A DNA stretch of 10,211 nt, taken from NCBI GenBank assembly GCA_001800495.1, contig MGVM01000012.1, positions 16,670-26,880 on the forward strand. Direction: 5' to 3'. Position 1 is the stretch's first letter. The number at the start of each line of letters is the position of its first letter. The notes below the pieces were generated by a model, which was given only the letters and a program-made list of their open reading frames with translations, had not been told where the DNA came from and ran no database searches. The position numbers and the translations under genes were made by a program. Origin of the DNA: Elusimicrobia bacterium RIFOXYB2_FULL_48_7 (GTDB lineage Bacteria > Elusimicrobiota > Endomicrobiia > CG1-02-37-114 > XYA2-FULL-39-19). Below, in pieces: positions 1 to 6,788 of this stretch.

Positions 1-70
1 GAGAGTTAGCGTTAATATTGGCTCCCGCAATAGGTGTACCCAGCGCATCAACTACAGTACCGATTATCCC
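1..70 (-). other. Start of a further carboxypeptidase-regulatory-like module at the window edge
   Basis: Residues 1970-1992 of the giant protein read GIIGTVVDALGTPIAGANIN and onward, the opening strands of another carboxypeptidase-regulatory-like domain. The protein therefore continues past position 1 with at least one more module. Confidence 0.6.
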
Positions 71-3000
71 TGCCGTTTGGATCGTAATTTGCAGGGTTGT
101 GCTGTAGGTAAGGTCGTTCTGGTCGAATGGGAAAGAATCCGCTATCATCAACTTTGCGTTCAAGGTGCCGTTTTTAACAGCATTATTTGAATTGTCCTGG
201 CCTTCCCATGCCATGAAAATATCCCTGGAGTAAGTGTTGTTTCCTGAATTATACATCATGGAGTTGCCATCTACCCAGACGTCCATGGTGGCGTCATATT
301 CCGCTCTTTTCTGCCGCGACTGTTCTTCAGTAAGCGGCCCGATAAGCTTGGAATAATCCGGATTCATCATGTCTATCCAGTCGGAGGGGTTCCTTTTGAT
401 AAAATCCTTGCCGTTGATGTTCATGAATATTGAATAATCCATGGGCTCAAAAAGGCCGTCCTTATCCGAATCAACGACAAATTTAACCGTGGAACCGGGC
501 ACATACATATTGCCCTCTGCAGGGATACTGTAGTTGAAACTTATATTGACCCTGTCATTATTCCCATCGTTATCAGGGGTGATTGTCGTAGGGTTAATAA
601 CCAGGTTTGTTACAGTTGCCACGGGTTTGGGCTCAATGTTAATAGAGTTGTAAAGGTAGACAATCTGGCCGTTATCGTTGAGCTGGAAATTCATGTCCTG
701 AAAATTTTTCCTGAAGCCGGTTTTGCTGGCTTCAAGGCGGTAAGCCCAGCTGTTTTCGGAACCGACAACCTGAACGTTCGGGATCTCAAAATTGTAATAA
801 TCAGTTGTGCCAAAACTTGAGAGCACCGAACTTAGCATGGAACTGGTTGTCACGGAACTTACCGTTAGCGCGCTTTCAAAATTGTAATTGTTAAACATAC
901 CGGAATCCAGCATTTTAATAACAGCTCCGCCGACAGGCTCGTCTTGCATTGTATTGCTATTGTATTTTACAAGCTGGCCCCTGACAGTTACCGATACCGT
1001 GCTCTTTTCAACCTGGGTCTGGGGTTGAATCTCAAGGGTTCCCACATAGATAGAAAGCCCATTGTAAAGCTGGTAAGGACCGGAAACCGCGCTAGGTTCA
1101 TTGGCTTCCTTATAACCATTGTTATTGAAATCCACGAAAGCTTCAACATAAATCCCCATGGCGTCAGGGATATTGTTTATCTCAAAATACCCCGAACCGT
1201 TCCTGAAATACTGGGCTATCGGAGTATTTACACCATAACTGCTGCCGTAACCGATCTTGATTTTCACATTGGCGTAGCTCCCATAACTTTCAGGGTAATT
1301 TACCTGGCCCTGCACCCTGTTTGTGCCGGTTACAGTGGTTGTGCTTTCCTCCTGTAGCGATGCTGTTACATCTATGGATCCAGCATCAAGTATGGTTGCA
1401 AGCGCAATCGGGTTGAACGTTTTGGGATCTGAAGGTGTAGGGCTGTTTGAATTATCCGCATCAAGCCATGCGAACATATAGTAACCAGAACCGACAGGGA
1501 CATTGGAAATCGTGAAGCTCCTGGTAGCCATGGTCATAGGTATTGCAGCAGATTTGATCATATTCGGCTGCACTCCCGGCTGCGGCATCTGGTCCTGGAT
1601 ATCAAAATGTATCGTGCCTACCTTGTCTCCTGAGTAATTTACATTTACATTCACTGTCCCGGACGGGCCGACTGCTACGCCAGATTGAAGGGTAAAATCC
1701 CTAAAAGAATAACTACCCGCAGTCACCCAGATAGGACCCTCGTTTAACATGCTTGCCTCATCACCATCAATCATGTAATTGTTATTTTTATCATGATGTA
1801 CAGTTACATAATGATCTCCGAAATTTCCTAAATCCAACCTGTAATGCATCATGCTGTTCATTACATTAATCTGGAAATAGCCGGCAGGTTCTCCGCCAAT
1901 ACCAGTGCTGGCAGTAACAATAAGGTTGCCGTAAAGCGGCAACCCGGATAAAAATACGTTACCTTCAATCCCCTGATAAGATGTTTCACCACCGCCTGAG
2001 CCGTCATATACCATTATTGTATCAGGTATTGCAAAAATGCTGCCTGACACCACGTTAAAAGGCCCCATTGGATCAGAGGAAGGCTCACCAGTGTCATATT
2101 TATAGTTGTTATTAGTATCCTTAAAAGCAAACACATAATAATTCATGTCTGTCTGGCTTACATTAAGGGTAAATGCACCCTGGTTTGCAGCTGATACAGT
2201 TCCCCTGACCTGCCAGCTGGCGTTTGGAAACCCGATTCCAGCCATGATAGTTACATCACCGGCAGGATACATGGTCCCGATGTAATCAACGGAACCGGAC
2301 AAACCCATTGTCCCACCGCCACCGCCGATGGCTGCGAAGTTCTGTTCAAACTGATCCGAACTCAACGGCGAGAAGCTTAAGGAACCCGGCGAGAAAGTAT
2401 AACCGGCGAAAGTGGGAGTAATTGTATAATTACCTGTCGGTAAGGCCATGAAAGAATACATGCCGTCAGGAGCTGTGTTTATATTAAACATTCTGTAGCC
2501 TGTCAAACTTAATGTTACACCACCCAGGCCGACGCCGTCTCTCTGGATTCTGCCGGTAATCATATAGCCGCCTGTTCCACCACCAGCATTGCCGACTATA
2601 TTGTTAATATTCATGTTTGAATAGAAAGAAGGTATACTTATATAAGACGGGTTGAACATCCATTCTGGTTTTGACGGGGTTATATTATAGTTACCAGCTG
2701 GTAACCCAGTTAAACTCCAGTTACCAGAAACATCAGTCACCGTATTCCTGGAATCCGTCCCACTTAATGAAATATTCACACCTTGTATCCCTGCATTCAT
2801 GCTGTCTACCACCCGACCGCTCATGGTATAACCGCCGCCGCCAGCATTAACATTAAACGCATTGCTGATACCGCTTGCTGTGCCGATATCCGCGGTAATT
2901 GTCACATTTGTCCCTTCGCCTATTATAGTAACCGGCCCAACCCAGATACCATTATTGAAGAGGGATGTCACCGAAGGCCCAATAGAACCGTTTGAAACCA

Positions 3001-5977
3001 GCAGGTTTGCTGAACCGGCATAATTCACCATGGCATTAGTATTGTCTTCCGCATAAATTGTAACCGTGAACTGGCTTCCCGATACCTGTGTTGTCGGAAT
3101 TGAGCTGAACCTGAAATGGTGTACCGAGCCGCTGCCGCTGTCGCTGGCGGTGAAGTTCTGGTTTATCATGCTGTTGCTGATGATAGAAAGGTTCCTGAAT
3201 TGAGGAGTGAATGCTTTCCCGGTCATTTGCGGGGTTATTGTGTATGAACCAGTTGGCGTTTCGTTAAAAATATAAGTCCCGTCTCCAGCTGTTGTTATAT
3301 TCCTGTTCTGCATTCCTGTTAAATTGATTGTGACTCCGCTTATTGGGTTCATCTGATAGTCATAAACGGCACCAGAAATATTGTAAGAGGGCGTCGGGTC
3401 AACCATCGTTAAATTCTGCATTGAGACTTCGCTATTGACAACATTTACCGGGCCAACCCAGTTAGAGGTTTGAGGTTCATCTGCATCAAGTGTATTGTCC
3501 GAATCCTTATCTATGTAAGCAAATAAGTAAACATTAGATCCAACCGGGACCGAAGGCATAGAGTAATATTGCCCCGGGGTAAACGGGCTGATAAACGCAG
3601 TTTGTATAAGTGACGGAGGGCCTGAAGGAATCCCGACATTAGCGCCGATTCTTACGGGGAATCCGGATGTCGAACCTGAATAATAGAGGTAACCTTCTAT
3701 GTCTCCAGTATCTCCGCCCGTAGCGTTCAAGTCGAATGTTCCACTGTAGCCGTACTTATCCAAATTGCTGTCATAGGCCTGGATGGAATTGGTCGTTCCT
3801 ATGCCCGTTATCGTGACATTTCCGGTCCAATAACCGTCCGTTAGCGTAATAGGGCCTGAAGGAACAATAGTGAAGCCACCACAAGTTAAAACAACCGTGC
3901 CCACATATTCATTAACAGTAATATTAGATATGTTTTTTGCTGAAACAGTAATCTCAAACGGGACATCCGTGACCTTTGAACCCGGAACGGTAATATCAAC
4001 AGAAAAGTGGTCAACCGCTTCATTGCCAGCCATAAGAAGGGTGGGATGATACGTAACTGTGCTTCCGGCCGTAACCGTCTGATTAGGAGACCAGCCCATG
4101 GTTTCTGGTTCTCCGGGGTCACGCGTACTATTACTATTTACATCCATGAATGCATAAACAAAACTCGGAACATTTGCGGCAACAGCTATATTATAAGGAG
4201 AGCCAGGAGTAAAGCTAACGATTGTCTGCGAGTAAATCGGGCCTGAATTCCATGTAGCTGCTCCGGTAGTAATCCAAACAACAACATCACCTGTTTGAAT
4301 ACCGCCGTAAGAAATGGTTCCTTCAATATTGCCCGTGCCGCCTCCTGCGTTAACATCAAATGAATTACTGGTTCCTTCCTTGCCAGTCATTGATGCGGTT
4401 AAGGTTGTTCCAGTCCCAGGTGCGGAAAGAGTCAGCTGACCCTGCCACATATTTGCATTATTGAACGGAACGCTGACAGGGTCTATTGCGCCATTAGAAC
4501 AAGTAAGACCAGCATTACCATTTATCATCACAGTATTACTTGAAGGATCCATGGCAAGCAAAGTAACCACAAAAGGCACACCAGCTATCTGAGGAGAGGC
4601 AATTGAAGAGAAACTGAAATGAGAAAGACCTCCGCCGCCGGTAGTTACATTGAAATTATTAGATATCCCCATTCTGCCGCAATAATCTGCATTAATCATA
4701 CAGGCAGTTCCTTCCGTTGCCGTTACCTGTCCTGACCAAACACCATTTACCAATGTAACCCATTTCGGGGTTAATGTTGAACCGCCTGAAATTGAAATAA
4801 ATATATCACCATTGAATGACGGCAAAGGCGAATCAAATGCATCTTTTGCCGTAATTGTAATATTGAATGGAGTTCCCGCATCCTGAGGGCTGGGTACACT
4901 GCTAAAAGTAAAATGGTCCAATCCGATTATATTCGTATCTAAATCAACATCAAAAGAGTTGCTATAACTGATTATCCCTGCACTGGCATCATAAACTGAA
5001 ATTTGCGTATTTGTCCCTGAACTTTGCATTATCCCTTTCCCGGAATATACTCCTGCAGAGAGATTTCCGTCAATCATAACACCAAGAGATGAATTAACTG
5101 ACGGAGTACCGGCATAGCCTGTAATAGCGCTGCTACTTGCATCCATCGCCGTGATTGTGAGATCGAATTTATAGCCCATAGTTTGCGGAGTAGGAATGTT
5201 AGTAAATGAGAAATGAGAAAGAGTAGGAGCAGCTGCGTCATTTACTGTTATATTTGCTCCGGCTACAGGGCTTCCACTTATAGTATAAGGGCCGGAATAA
5301 CCTGACGGCTCACCCATGTCGAATGCGCCGTTTGTATTTACATCCCGGTATGAGAGCACATAACAAGCAGTTGAATTTACAGCAAGACTGGTTATACTAT
5401 ATGCACCTGGCACGGTAATACTAACTGGCTTGATGGGTGCCCAATATGGATTCCCCGGCGAAGGCTCATTTAAACCCACTATTGCTTTCCCCGGGCCTGA
5501 ACCAGCCGCACCTGAATAACTTATAGTTCCGGATATTTCACCTGAACCGCCTGACATATAGTCATAGACATAATCACAGACTACGCTGACTCCGTTCGTG
5601 AATGCGGTAATACGTATTTTTACCGCTTTGTCATCAGTTGTCTTGAAGGTGTATACCTGTCCAGTACATGGATCATACAAGGGATCTGATTGTAATCCTT
5701 CAGTTGTGTTTGTGAAAGTATTTATTGATCCAAAAGTAGCAGGATCCATTACTCCTAAATACTTTATTCCACCGGTCGGAGCTTTCACAATTAAGGCTCC
5801 CATATCAAAATAAACATCAACACTGGCGTCTGAGTTCACTAAAAAAGAAGGCGTGCCCGAAGGATCCAAATTAACTCCATCCCCCATATACGGAAGTGTC
5901 ACGCTCTGCGCATAAATCGTTGTTAAACTGCCGACAGTAAAAATAAACAACACTACGGAAAATAGTTTCTTAAACAT
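1..5977 (-). CDS. Giant exported multi-domain repeat protein (partial, 3' end outside window)
   Basis: The frame is open from an ATG at 5977 to the window edge, giving 1992 codons with no stop. The start has a strong Shine-Dalgarno sequence (AAGGGGGA, about 6 bases upstream). Residues 1-23 are a Sec signal peptide: FKK, a hydrophobic core, then cleavage probably after IYA before Q24. Residues 24-145 are an unassigned N-terminal region. The rest is a mosaic. Five Ig-like modules begin with an [LV]xHFxF signature (His at 255, 355, 453, 657, 954). Three carboxypeptidase-regulatory-like modules start near 865, 1051 and 1139, and a fourth starts near 1970. Seven modules carry a DxNxN..D.GEP loop. 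Near 1790-1965 is a region with TPDNDGNNDRVNISF, resembling the FlgD-like/C-terminal Ig segments of other surface proteins. It is rich in Asn, Thr, Ser and Gly. It is likely a cell-surface or secreted adhesin/structural protein; the anchor or sorting domain would be beyond position 1. No catalytic domain was recognised. Confidence 0.9.
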   Translation of the reverse strand, partial: MFKKLFSVVLFIFTVGSLTTIYAQSVTLPYMGDGVNLDPSGTPSFLVNSDASVDVYFDMGALIVKAPTGGIKYLGVMDPATFGSINTFTNTTEGLQSDPLYDPCTGQVYTFKTTDDKAVKIRITAFTNGVSVVCDYVYDYMSGGSGEISGTISYSGAAGSGPGKAIVGLNEPSPGNPYWAPIKPVSITVPGAYSITSLAVNSTACYVLSYRDVNTNGAFDMGEPSGYSGPYTISGSPVAGANITVNDAAAPTLSHFSFTNIPTPQTMGYKFDLTITAMDASSSAITGYAGTPSVNSSLGVMIDGNLSAGVYSGKGIMQSSGTNTQISVYDASAGIISYSNSFDVDLDTNIIGLDHFTFSSVPSPQDAGTPFNITITAKDAFDSPLPSFNGDIFISISGGSTLTPKWVTLVNGVWSGQVTATEGTACMINADYCGRMGISNNFNVTTGGGGLSHFSFSSIASPQIAGVPFVVTLLAMDPSSNTVMINGNAGLTCSNGAIDPVSVPFNNANMWQGQLTLSAPGTGTTLTASMTGKEGTSNSFDVNAGGGTGNIEGTISYGGIQTGDVVVWITTGAATWNSGPIYSQTIVSFTPGSPYNIAVAANVPSFVYAFMDVNSNSTRDPGEPETMGWSPNQTVTAGSTVTYHPTLLMAGNEAVDHFSVDITVPGSKVTDVPFEITVSAKNISNITVNEYVGTVVLTCGGFTIVPSGPITLTDGYWTGNVTITGIGTTNSIQAYDSNLDKYGYSGTFDLNATGGDTGDIEGYLYYSGSTSGFPVRIGANVGIPSGPPSLIQTAFISPFTPGQYYSMPSVPVGSNVYLFAYIDKDSDNTLDADEPQTSNWVGPVNVVNSEVSMQNLTMVDPTPSYNISGAVYDYQMNPISGVTINLTGMQNRNITTAGDGTYIFNETPTGSYTITPQMTGKAFTPQFRNLSIISNSMINQNFTASDSGSGSVHHFRFSSIPTTQVSGSQFTVTIYAEDNTNAMVNYAGSANLLVSNGSIGPSVTSLFNNGIWVGPVTIIGEGTNVTITADIGTASGISNAFNVNAGGGGYTMSGRVVDSMNAGIQGVNISLSGTDSRNTVTDVSGNWSLTGLPAGNYNITPSKPEWMFNPSYISIPSFYSNMNINNIVGNAGGGTGGYMITGRIQRDGVGLGGVTLSLTGYRMFNINTAPDGMYSFMALPTGNYTITPTFAGYTFSPGSLSFSPLSSDQFEQNFAAIGGGGGTMGLSGSVDYIGTMYPAGDVTIMAGIGFPNASWQVRGTVSAANQGAFTLNVSQTDMNYYVFAFKDTNNNYKYDTGEPSSDPMGPFNVVSGSIFAIPDTIMVYDGSGGGETSYQGIEGNVFLSGLPLYGNLIVTASTGIGGEPAGYFQINVMNSMMHYRLDLGNFGDHYVTVHHDKNNNYMIDGDEASMLNEGPIWVTAGSYSFRDFTLQSGVAVGPSGTVNVNVNYSGDKVGTIHFDIQDQMPQPGVQPNMIKSAAIPMTMATRSFTISNVPVGSGYYMFAWLDADNSNSPTPSDPKTFNPIALATILDAGSIDVTASLQEESTTTVTGTNRVQGQVNYPESYGSYANVKIKIGYGSSYGVNTPIAQYFRNGSGYFEINNIPDAMGIYVEAFVDFNNNGYKEANEPSAVSGPYQLYNGLSIYVGTLEIQPQTQVEKSTVSVTVRGQLVKYNSNTMQDEPVGGAVIKMLDSGMFNNYNFESALTVSSVTTSSMLSSVLSSFGTTDYYNFEIPNVQVVGSENSWAYRLEASKTGFRKNFQDMNFQLNDNGQIVYLYNSINIEPKPVATVTNLVINPTTITPDNDGNNDRVNISFNYSIPAEGNMYVPGSTVKFVVDSDKDGLFEPMDYSIFMNINGKDFIKRNPSDWIDMMNPDYSKLIGPLTEEQSRQKRAEYDATMDVWVDGNSMMYNSGNNTYSRDIFMAWEGQDNSNNAVKNGTLNAKLMIADSFPFDQNDLTYSTTLQITIQTAGIIGTVVDALGTPIAGANINANS
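1010..2305 (-). repeat. Four tandem ~110-residue modules with a DxNxNxxxDxGEP loop
   Basis: Residues about 1225-1656. The first Asp of the loop is at 1287, 1396, 1506 and 1616, spacings of 109, 110 and 110 residues. Each module opens with a GxVxxxVxYxG strand, reaches a YY[VM]FAFxD strand, then the acidic loop (for example DTNNNYKYDTGEP and DFNNNGYKEANEP) and a GP[FYI] strand. Three earlier relatives lie at Asp 212, 612 and 823. The loop has the spacing of a calcium-binding EF-hand-like or SdrB-like loop; calcium binding is an inference. The copy at 1506 (DADNSNSPTPSDP) is the most degraded. Confidence 0.75.
2318..2563 (-). repeat. Carboxypeptidase-regulatory-like module 3
   Basis: Residues about 1139-1220. 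Key strands are YMITGRIQRD, GVTLSLTG, PDGMYSFMAL and GNYTITP, ending in a Gly-rich stretch before the calcium-loop modules begin. Confidence 0.7.
2588..2827 (-). repeat. Carboxypeptidase-regulatory-like module 2
   Basis: Residues about 1051-1130. Key strands are YTMSGRVVD, GVNISLSG, VSGNWSLTGL and GNYNITP. It is directly followed by a third copy after a Gly-rich linker (NAGGGTGG). Confidence 0.7.
2840..3124 (-). repeat. Fifth Ig-like HFxF module of the giant protein
   Basis: Residues about 952-1046. It starts VHHFRFSSIPTTQ, has GIWVGPVTIIG, and ends GISNAFNV, matching the module consensus. It lies between two carboxypeptidase-regulatory-like modules. Confidence 0.65.
3143..3385 (-). repeat. 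Carboxypeptidase-regulatory-like module 1
   Basis: Residues about 865-945. It has the family pattern YNISGAVYD, then GVTINLTG, a GDGTYIF turn and GSYTITP. This is a transthyretin-like beta sandwich, known as a spacer or binding module in extracellular proteins. Two closely similar copies follow later in the protein. Confidence 0.7.
3716..4015 (-). repeat. Fourth Ig-like HFxF module of the giant protein
   Basis: Residues about 655-754. It starts VDHFSVDITV and contains a GYWTGNVTITG strand equivalent to nGvWxGxVT in the other copies, then ends YSGTFDL. It is separated from the first three copies by one calcium-loop-type module, so it shows mosaic shuffling rather than a simple tandem array. 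Confidence 0.65.
4340..5221 (-). repeat. Three tandem Ig-like ~98-100-residue modules (HFxF type)
   Basis: Residues about 253-546 of the giant protein hold three head-to-tail modules, with their signature histidines at 255, 355 and 453 (spacings 100 and 98). Each begins [LV]xHFxFxxI, continues with a PxPQ/SPQ and a PFxxTIxAxD strand, then an nGxWxGxVT-like strand, and ends SNxFxV before a Gly-rich linker. The pattern looks like a bacterial Ig-like beta sandwich. The DNA is diverged between copies, so the duplication is old. Confidence 0.75.
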
Positions 5978-5990
5978 ACTTTTCCCCCTT
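5978..5990 (-). promoter_or_regulatory. Shine-Dalgarno of the giant protein gene
   Basis: On the minus strand AAGGGGGAAAAGT precedes the ATG at 5977. The G run lies about 6 bases from the start and fixes the initiation codon. Confidence 0.8.
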
Positions 5991-6045
5991 GAAAAAGATT
6001 GATTTAATTCCTTATATAAATAGGTTTGGTTAAATGGCAGGTTTG

Positions 6046-6067
6046 ACGATAAATTTGATTTTATCAT
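6046..6067 (-). other. Short 5'-leader hairpin of the giant gene transcript
   Basis: The minus strand reads ATGATAAA, a 6-base loop, then TTTATCGT. This gives 8 pairs in RNA with one G-U. It begins within a few bases of the expected transcription start (about 6071), so it could be a 5'-end stabilising hairpin. The stem is A/T-rich and weak; the rest of the roughly 95-base leader shows no recognised riboswitch. Confidence 0.35.
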
Positions 6068-6077
6068 TCTTGCTTTA

Positions 6078-6106
6078 ATTATACCCCGCTTTTCGTATTT
6101 TGTCAA
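6078..6106 (-). promoter_or_regulatory. Perfect consensus sigma-70 promoter for the giant protein gene
   Basis: The minus strand carries TTGACA (6106-6101), a 17-base spacer (6100-6084) and TATAAT (6083-6078): both hexamers and the spacing are ideal. Start is expected near 6071, leaving a leader of about 95 bases. It lies just downstream of the stop codon of the CBM48 membrane protein gene. This predicts strong expression by the housekeeping sigma factor. Confidence 0.88.
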
Positions 6107-6129
6107 TGTTCTGTGACAAAAATCACTGT

Positions 6130-6630
6130 CTATATGATAGTTGCTGTGTCGAGAATCGCATTTGTGCGCCCGAAACCGTCATCTATTGTTTCTTTCGCTT
6201 TATCATCGCTTACCCAGTCAGTGCCGTTTAGCACGAACATATACTGGTATCTTCCGGGGTTCAACTTCATTTCAAGAACCCAGGTATTTCCCTGTCTTAC
6301 AAGTTTGTTTTTATTTGTATCCCAGCCATTAAAATCTCCGGCAAGAGATATATCCCTGGCGCCCTGCCTGTCAAGCACGAATTTAACGGTAATTTTTTTT
6401 TCATCATTGAACTTCAAGAACAATGAAATCCCGATCACCCAGAAAACGACCACAACCAGGGCCCATTTCAAAACAAAAAAAGAAAACCGCTCTGCTACGA
6501 AAGCGGTTTCCTTTATTGAAATGCTATCCATTATTTTTTCGGCAAGTACTTCTGGCGCCGACTGCCGTTTAATCAAAAGCGGCAGGGATTCAAGTTCTTC
6601 CAGGATCCGGTTTTCTTTGCTTGAACTCAT
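6130..6630 (-). CDS. Single-pass membrane protein with CBM48 glycogen-binding domain; putative anti-sigma partner
   Basis: 166 residues from the ATG at 6630. An in-frame ATG five codons upstream (6645) is less likely because GGGAGGA (6643-6637) sits ideally for 6630. Residues 1-52 are predicted cytoplasmic and helical; APEVLAEKIMDSI (25-37) resembles the helix before the membrane in many anti-sigma factors, but no zinc-binding HxxxCxxC motif is present. Residues 53-72 are one membrane helix. Residues 80-162 form a CBM48/AMPK-beta-like E-set domain with AGDFNGWD (97-104), W117, PGRYQYMF (125-132), W139 and FGRTN (153-157). It follows an ECF sigma factor gene by 158 bases with its own ECF-like promoter. 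Known: CBM48 domains bind alpha-glucans. Inferred: the protein controls the sigma factor in response to a sugar polymer or a protein ligand. The domain call is firm; the anti-sigma role is not proven. Confidence 0.85.
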   Translation of the reverse strand: MSSSKENRILEELESLPLLIKRQSAPEVLAEKIMDSISIKETAFVAERFSFFVLKWALVVVVFWVIGISLFLKFNDEKKITVKFVLDRQGARDISLAGDFNGWDTNKNKLVRQGNTWVLEMKLNPGRYQYMFVLNGTDWVSDDKAKETIDDGFGRTNAILDTATII

Positions 6631-6636
6631 CAGATG

Positions 6637-6643
6637 TCCTCCC
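6637..6643 (-). promoter_or_regulatory. Shine-Dalgarno deciding the start of the CBM48 membrane protein
   Basis: The minus strand GGGAGGA lies about 6-7 bases before the ATG at 6630 and overlaps the alternative upstream ATG at 6645, so the downstream ATG is preferred. Confidence 0.75.
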
Positions 6644-6656
6644 ATCTACCTATATA

Positions 6657-6682
6657 TACGTATGAAACTGGAAAAGGTTTCA
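6657..6682 (-). promoter_or_regulatory. ECF-type promoter (TGAAAC-N16-CGTA) of the CBM48 membrane protein gene
   Basis: The minus strand has TGAAAC (6682-6677) followed by CTTTT, a total spacer of 16 bases (6676-6661), then CGTATA, with CGTA at 6660-6657. This matches the known Bacillus subtilis SigW-type consensus in both elements, the spacing and the T-rich stretch after -35. A start near 6650 would leave about 20 bases of leader holding the Shine-Dalgarno sequence. It is likely recognised by the sigma factor encoded just upstream. Confidence 0.75.
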
Positions 6683-6683
6683 T
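6662..6683. repeat. Inverted repeat overlapping the ECF -35 element
   Basis: ATGAAAC (6662-6668) and GTTTCAT (6677-6683) form a perfect 7-base inverted repeat around 8 bases. One arm is the -35 element of the ECF promoter. It could be an operator or simply an imperfectly bidirectional promoter. Confidence 0.5.
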
Positions 6684-6704
6684 CGTCAGAAAAACAGACT
6701 TGCA

Positions 6705-6722
6705 TGTTACGGGCATGTAACA
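6705..6722. repeat. Operator-like inverted repeat TGTTAC-N6-GTAACA
   Basis: A perfect 6+6 palindrome with a 6-base centre lies between the sigma factor gene and the CBM48 gene, centred about 63 bases upstream of the predicted ECF transcription start. Read as RNA it would be a short hairpin followed about ten bases later by five U, so a weak attenuator or terminator after the sigma gene is an alternative. Confidence 0.45.
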
Positions 6723-6788
6723 ACCTTTGGGGATTGTTTTGCAGTCTTACTGGTACTTGTTTTCAGAAATTGTTAGAGCAGGCTAGAG

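Noticed and set aside
944..1357. Plus-strand open frame of 137 codons
   Set aside because: Entirely antisense to the giant protein gene, whose own frame shows clear domain repeats here; no recognisable product.
3886..4122. Minus-strand open frame of 78 codons in another frame
   Set aside because: Overlaps an Ig-like module of the giant protein that reads through in the main frame; it lacks a start site and any family pattern.
1..5977. CRISPR array or DNA-level tandem repeats within the giant gene
   Set aside because: The periodicity is at protein level only; the DNA copies are strongly diverged and there are no short identical repeats with spacers.
6107..6135. Possible terminator after the CBM48 gene (GTGA/TCAC)
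   Set aside because: Only four pairs around a T-rich loop and no following T run; too weak to call.
6643..6645. Upstream ATG as start of the CBM48 membrane protein
   Set aside because: It overlaps the Shine-Dalgarno sequence that serves the ATG at 6630 and has no such sequence of its own.
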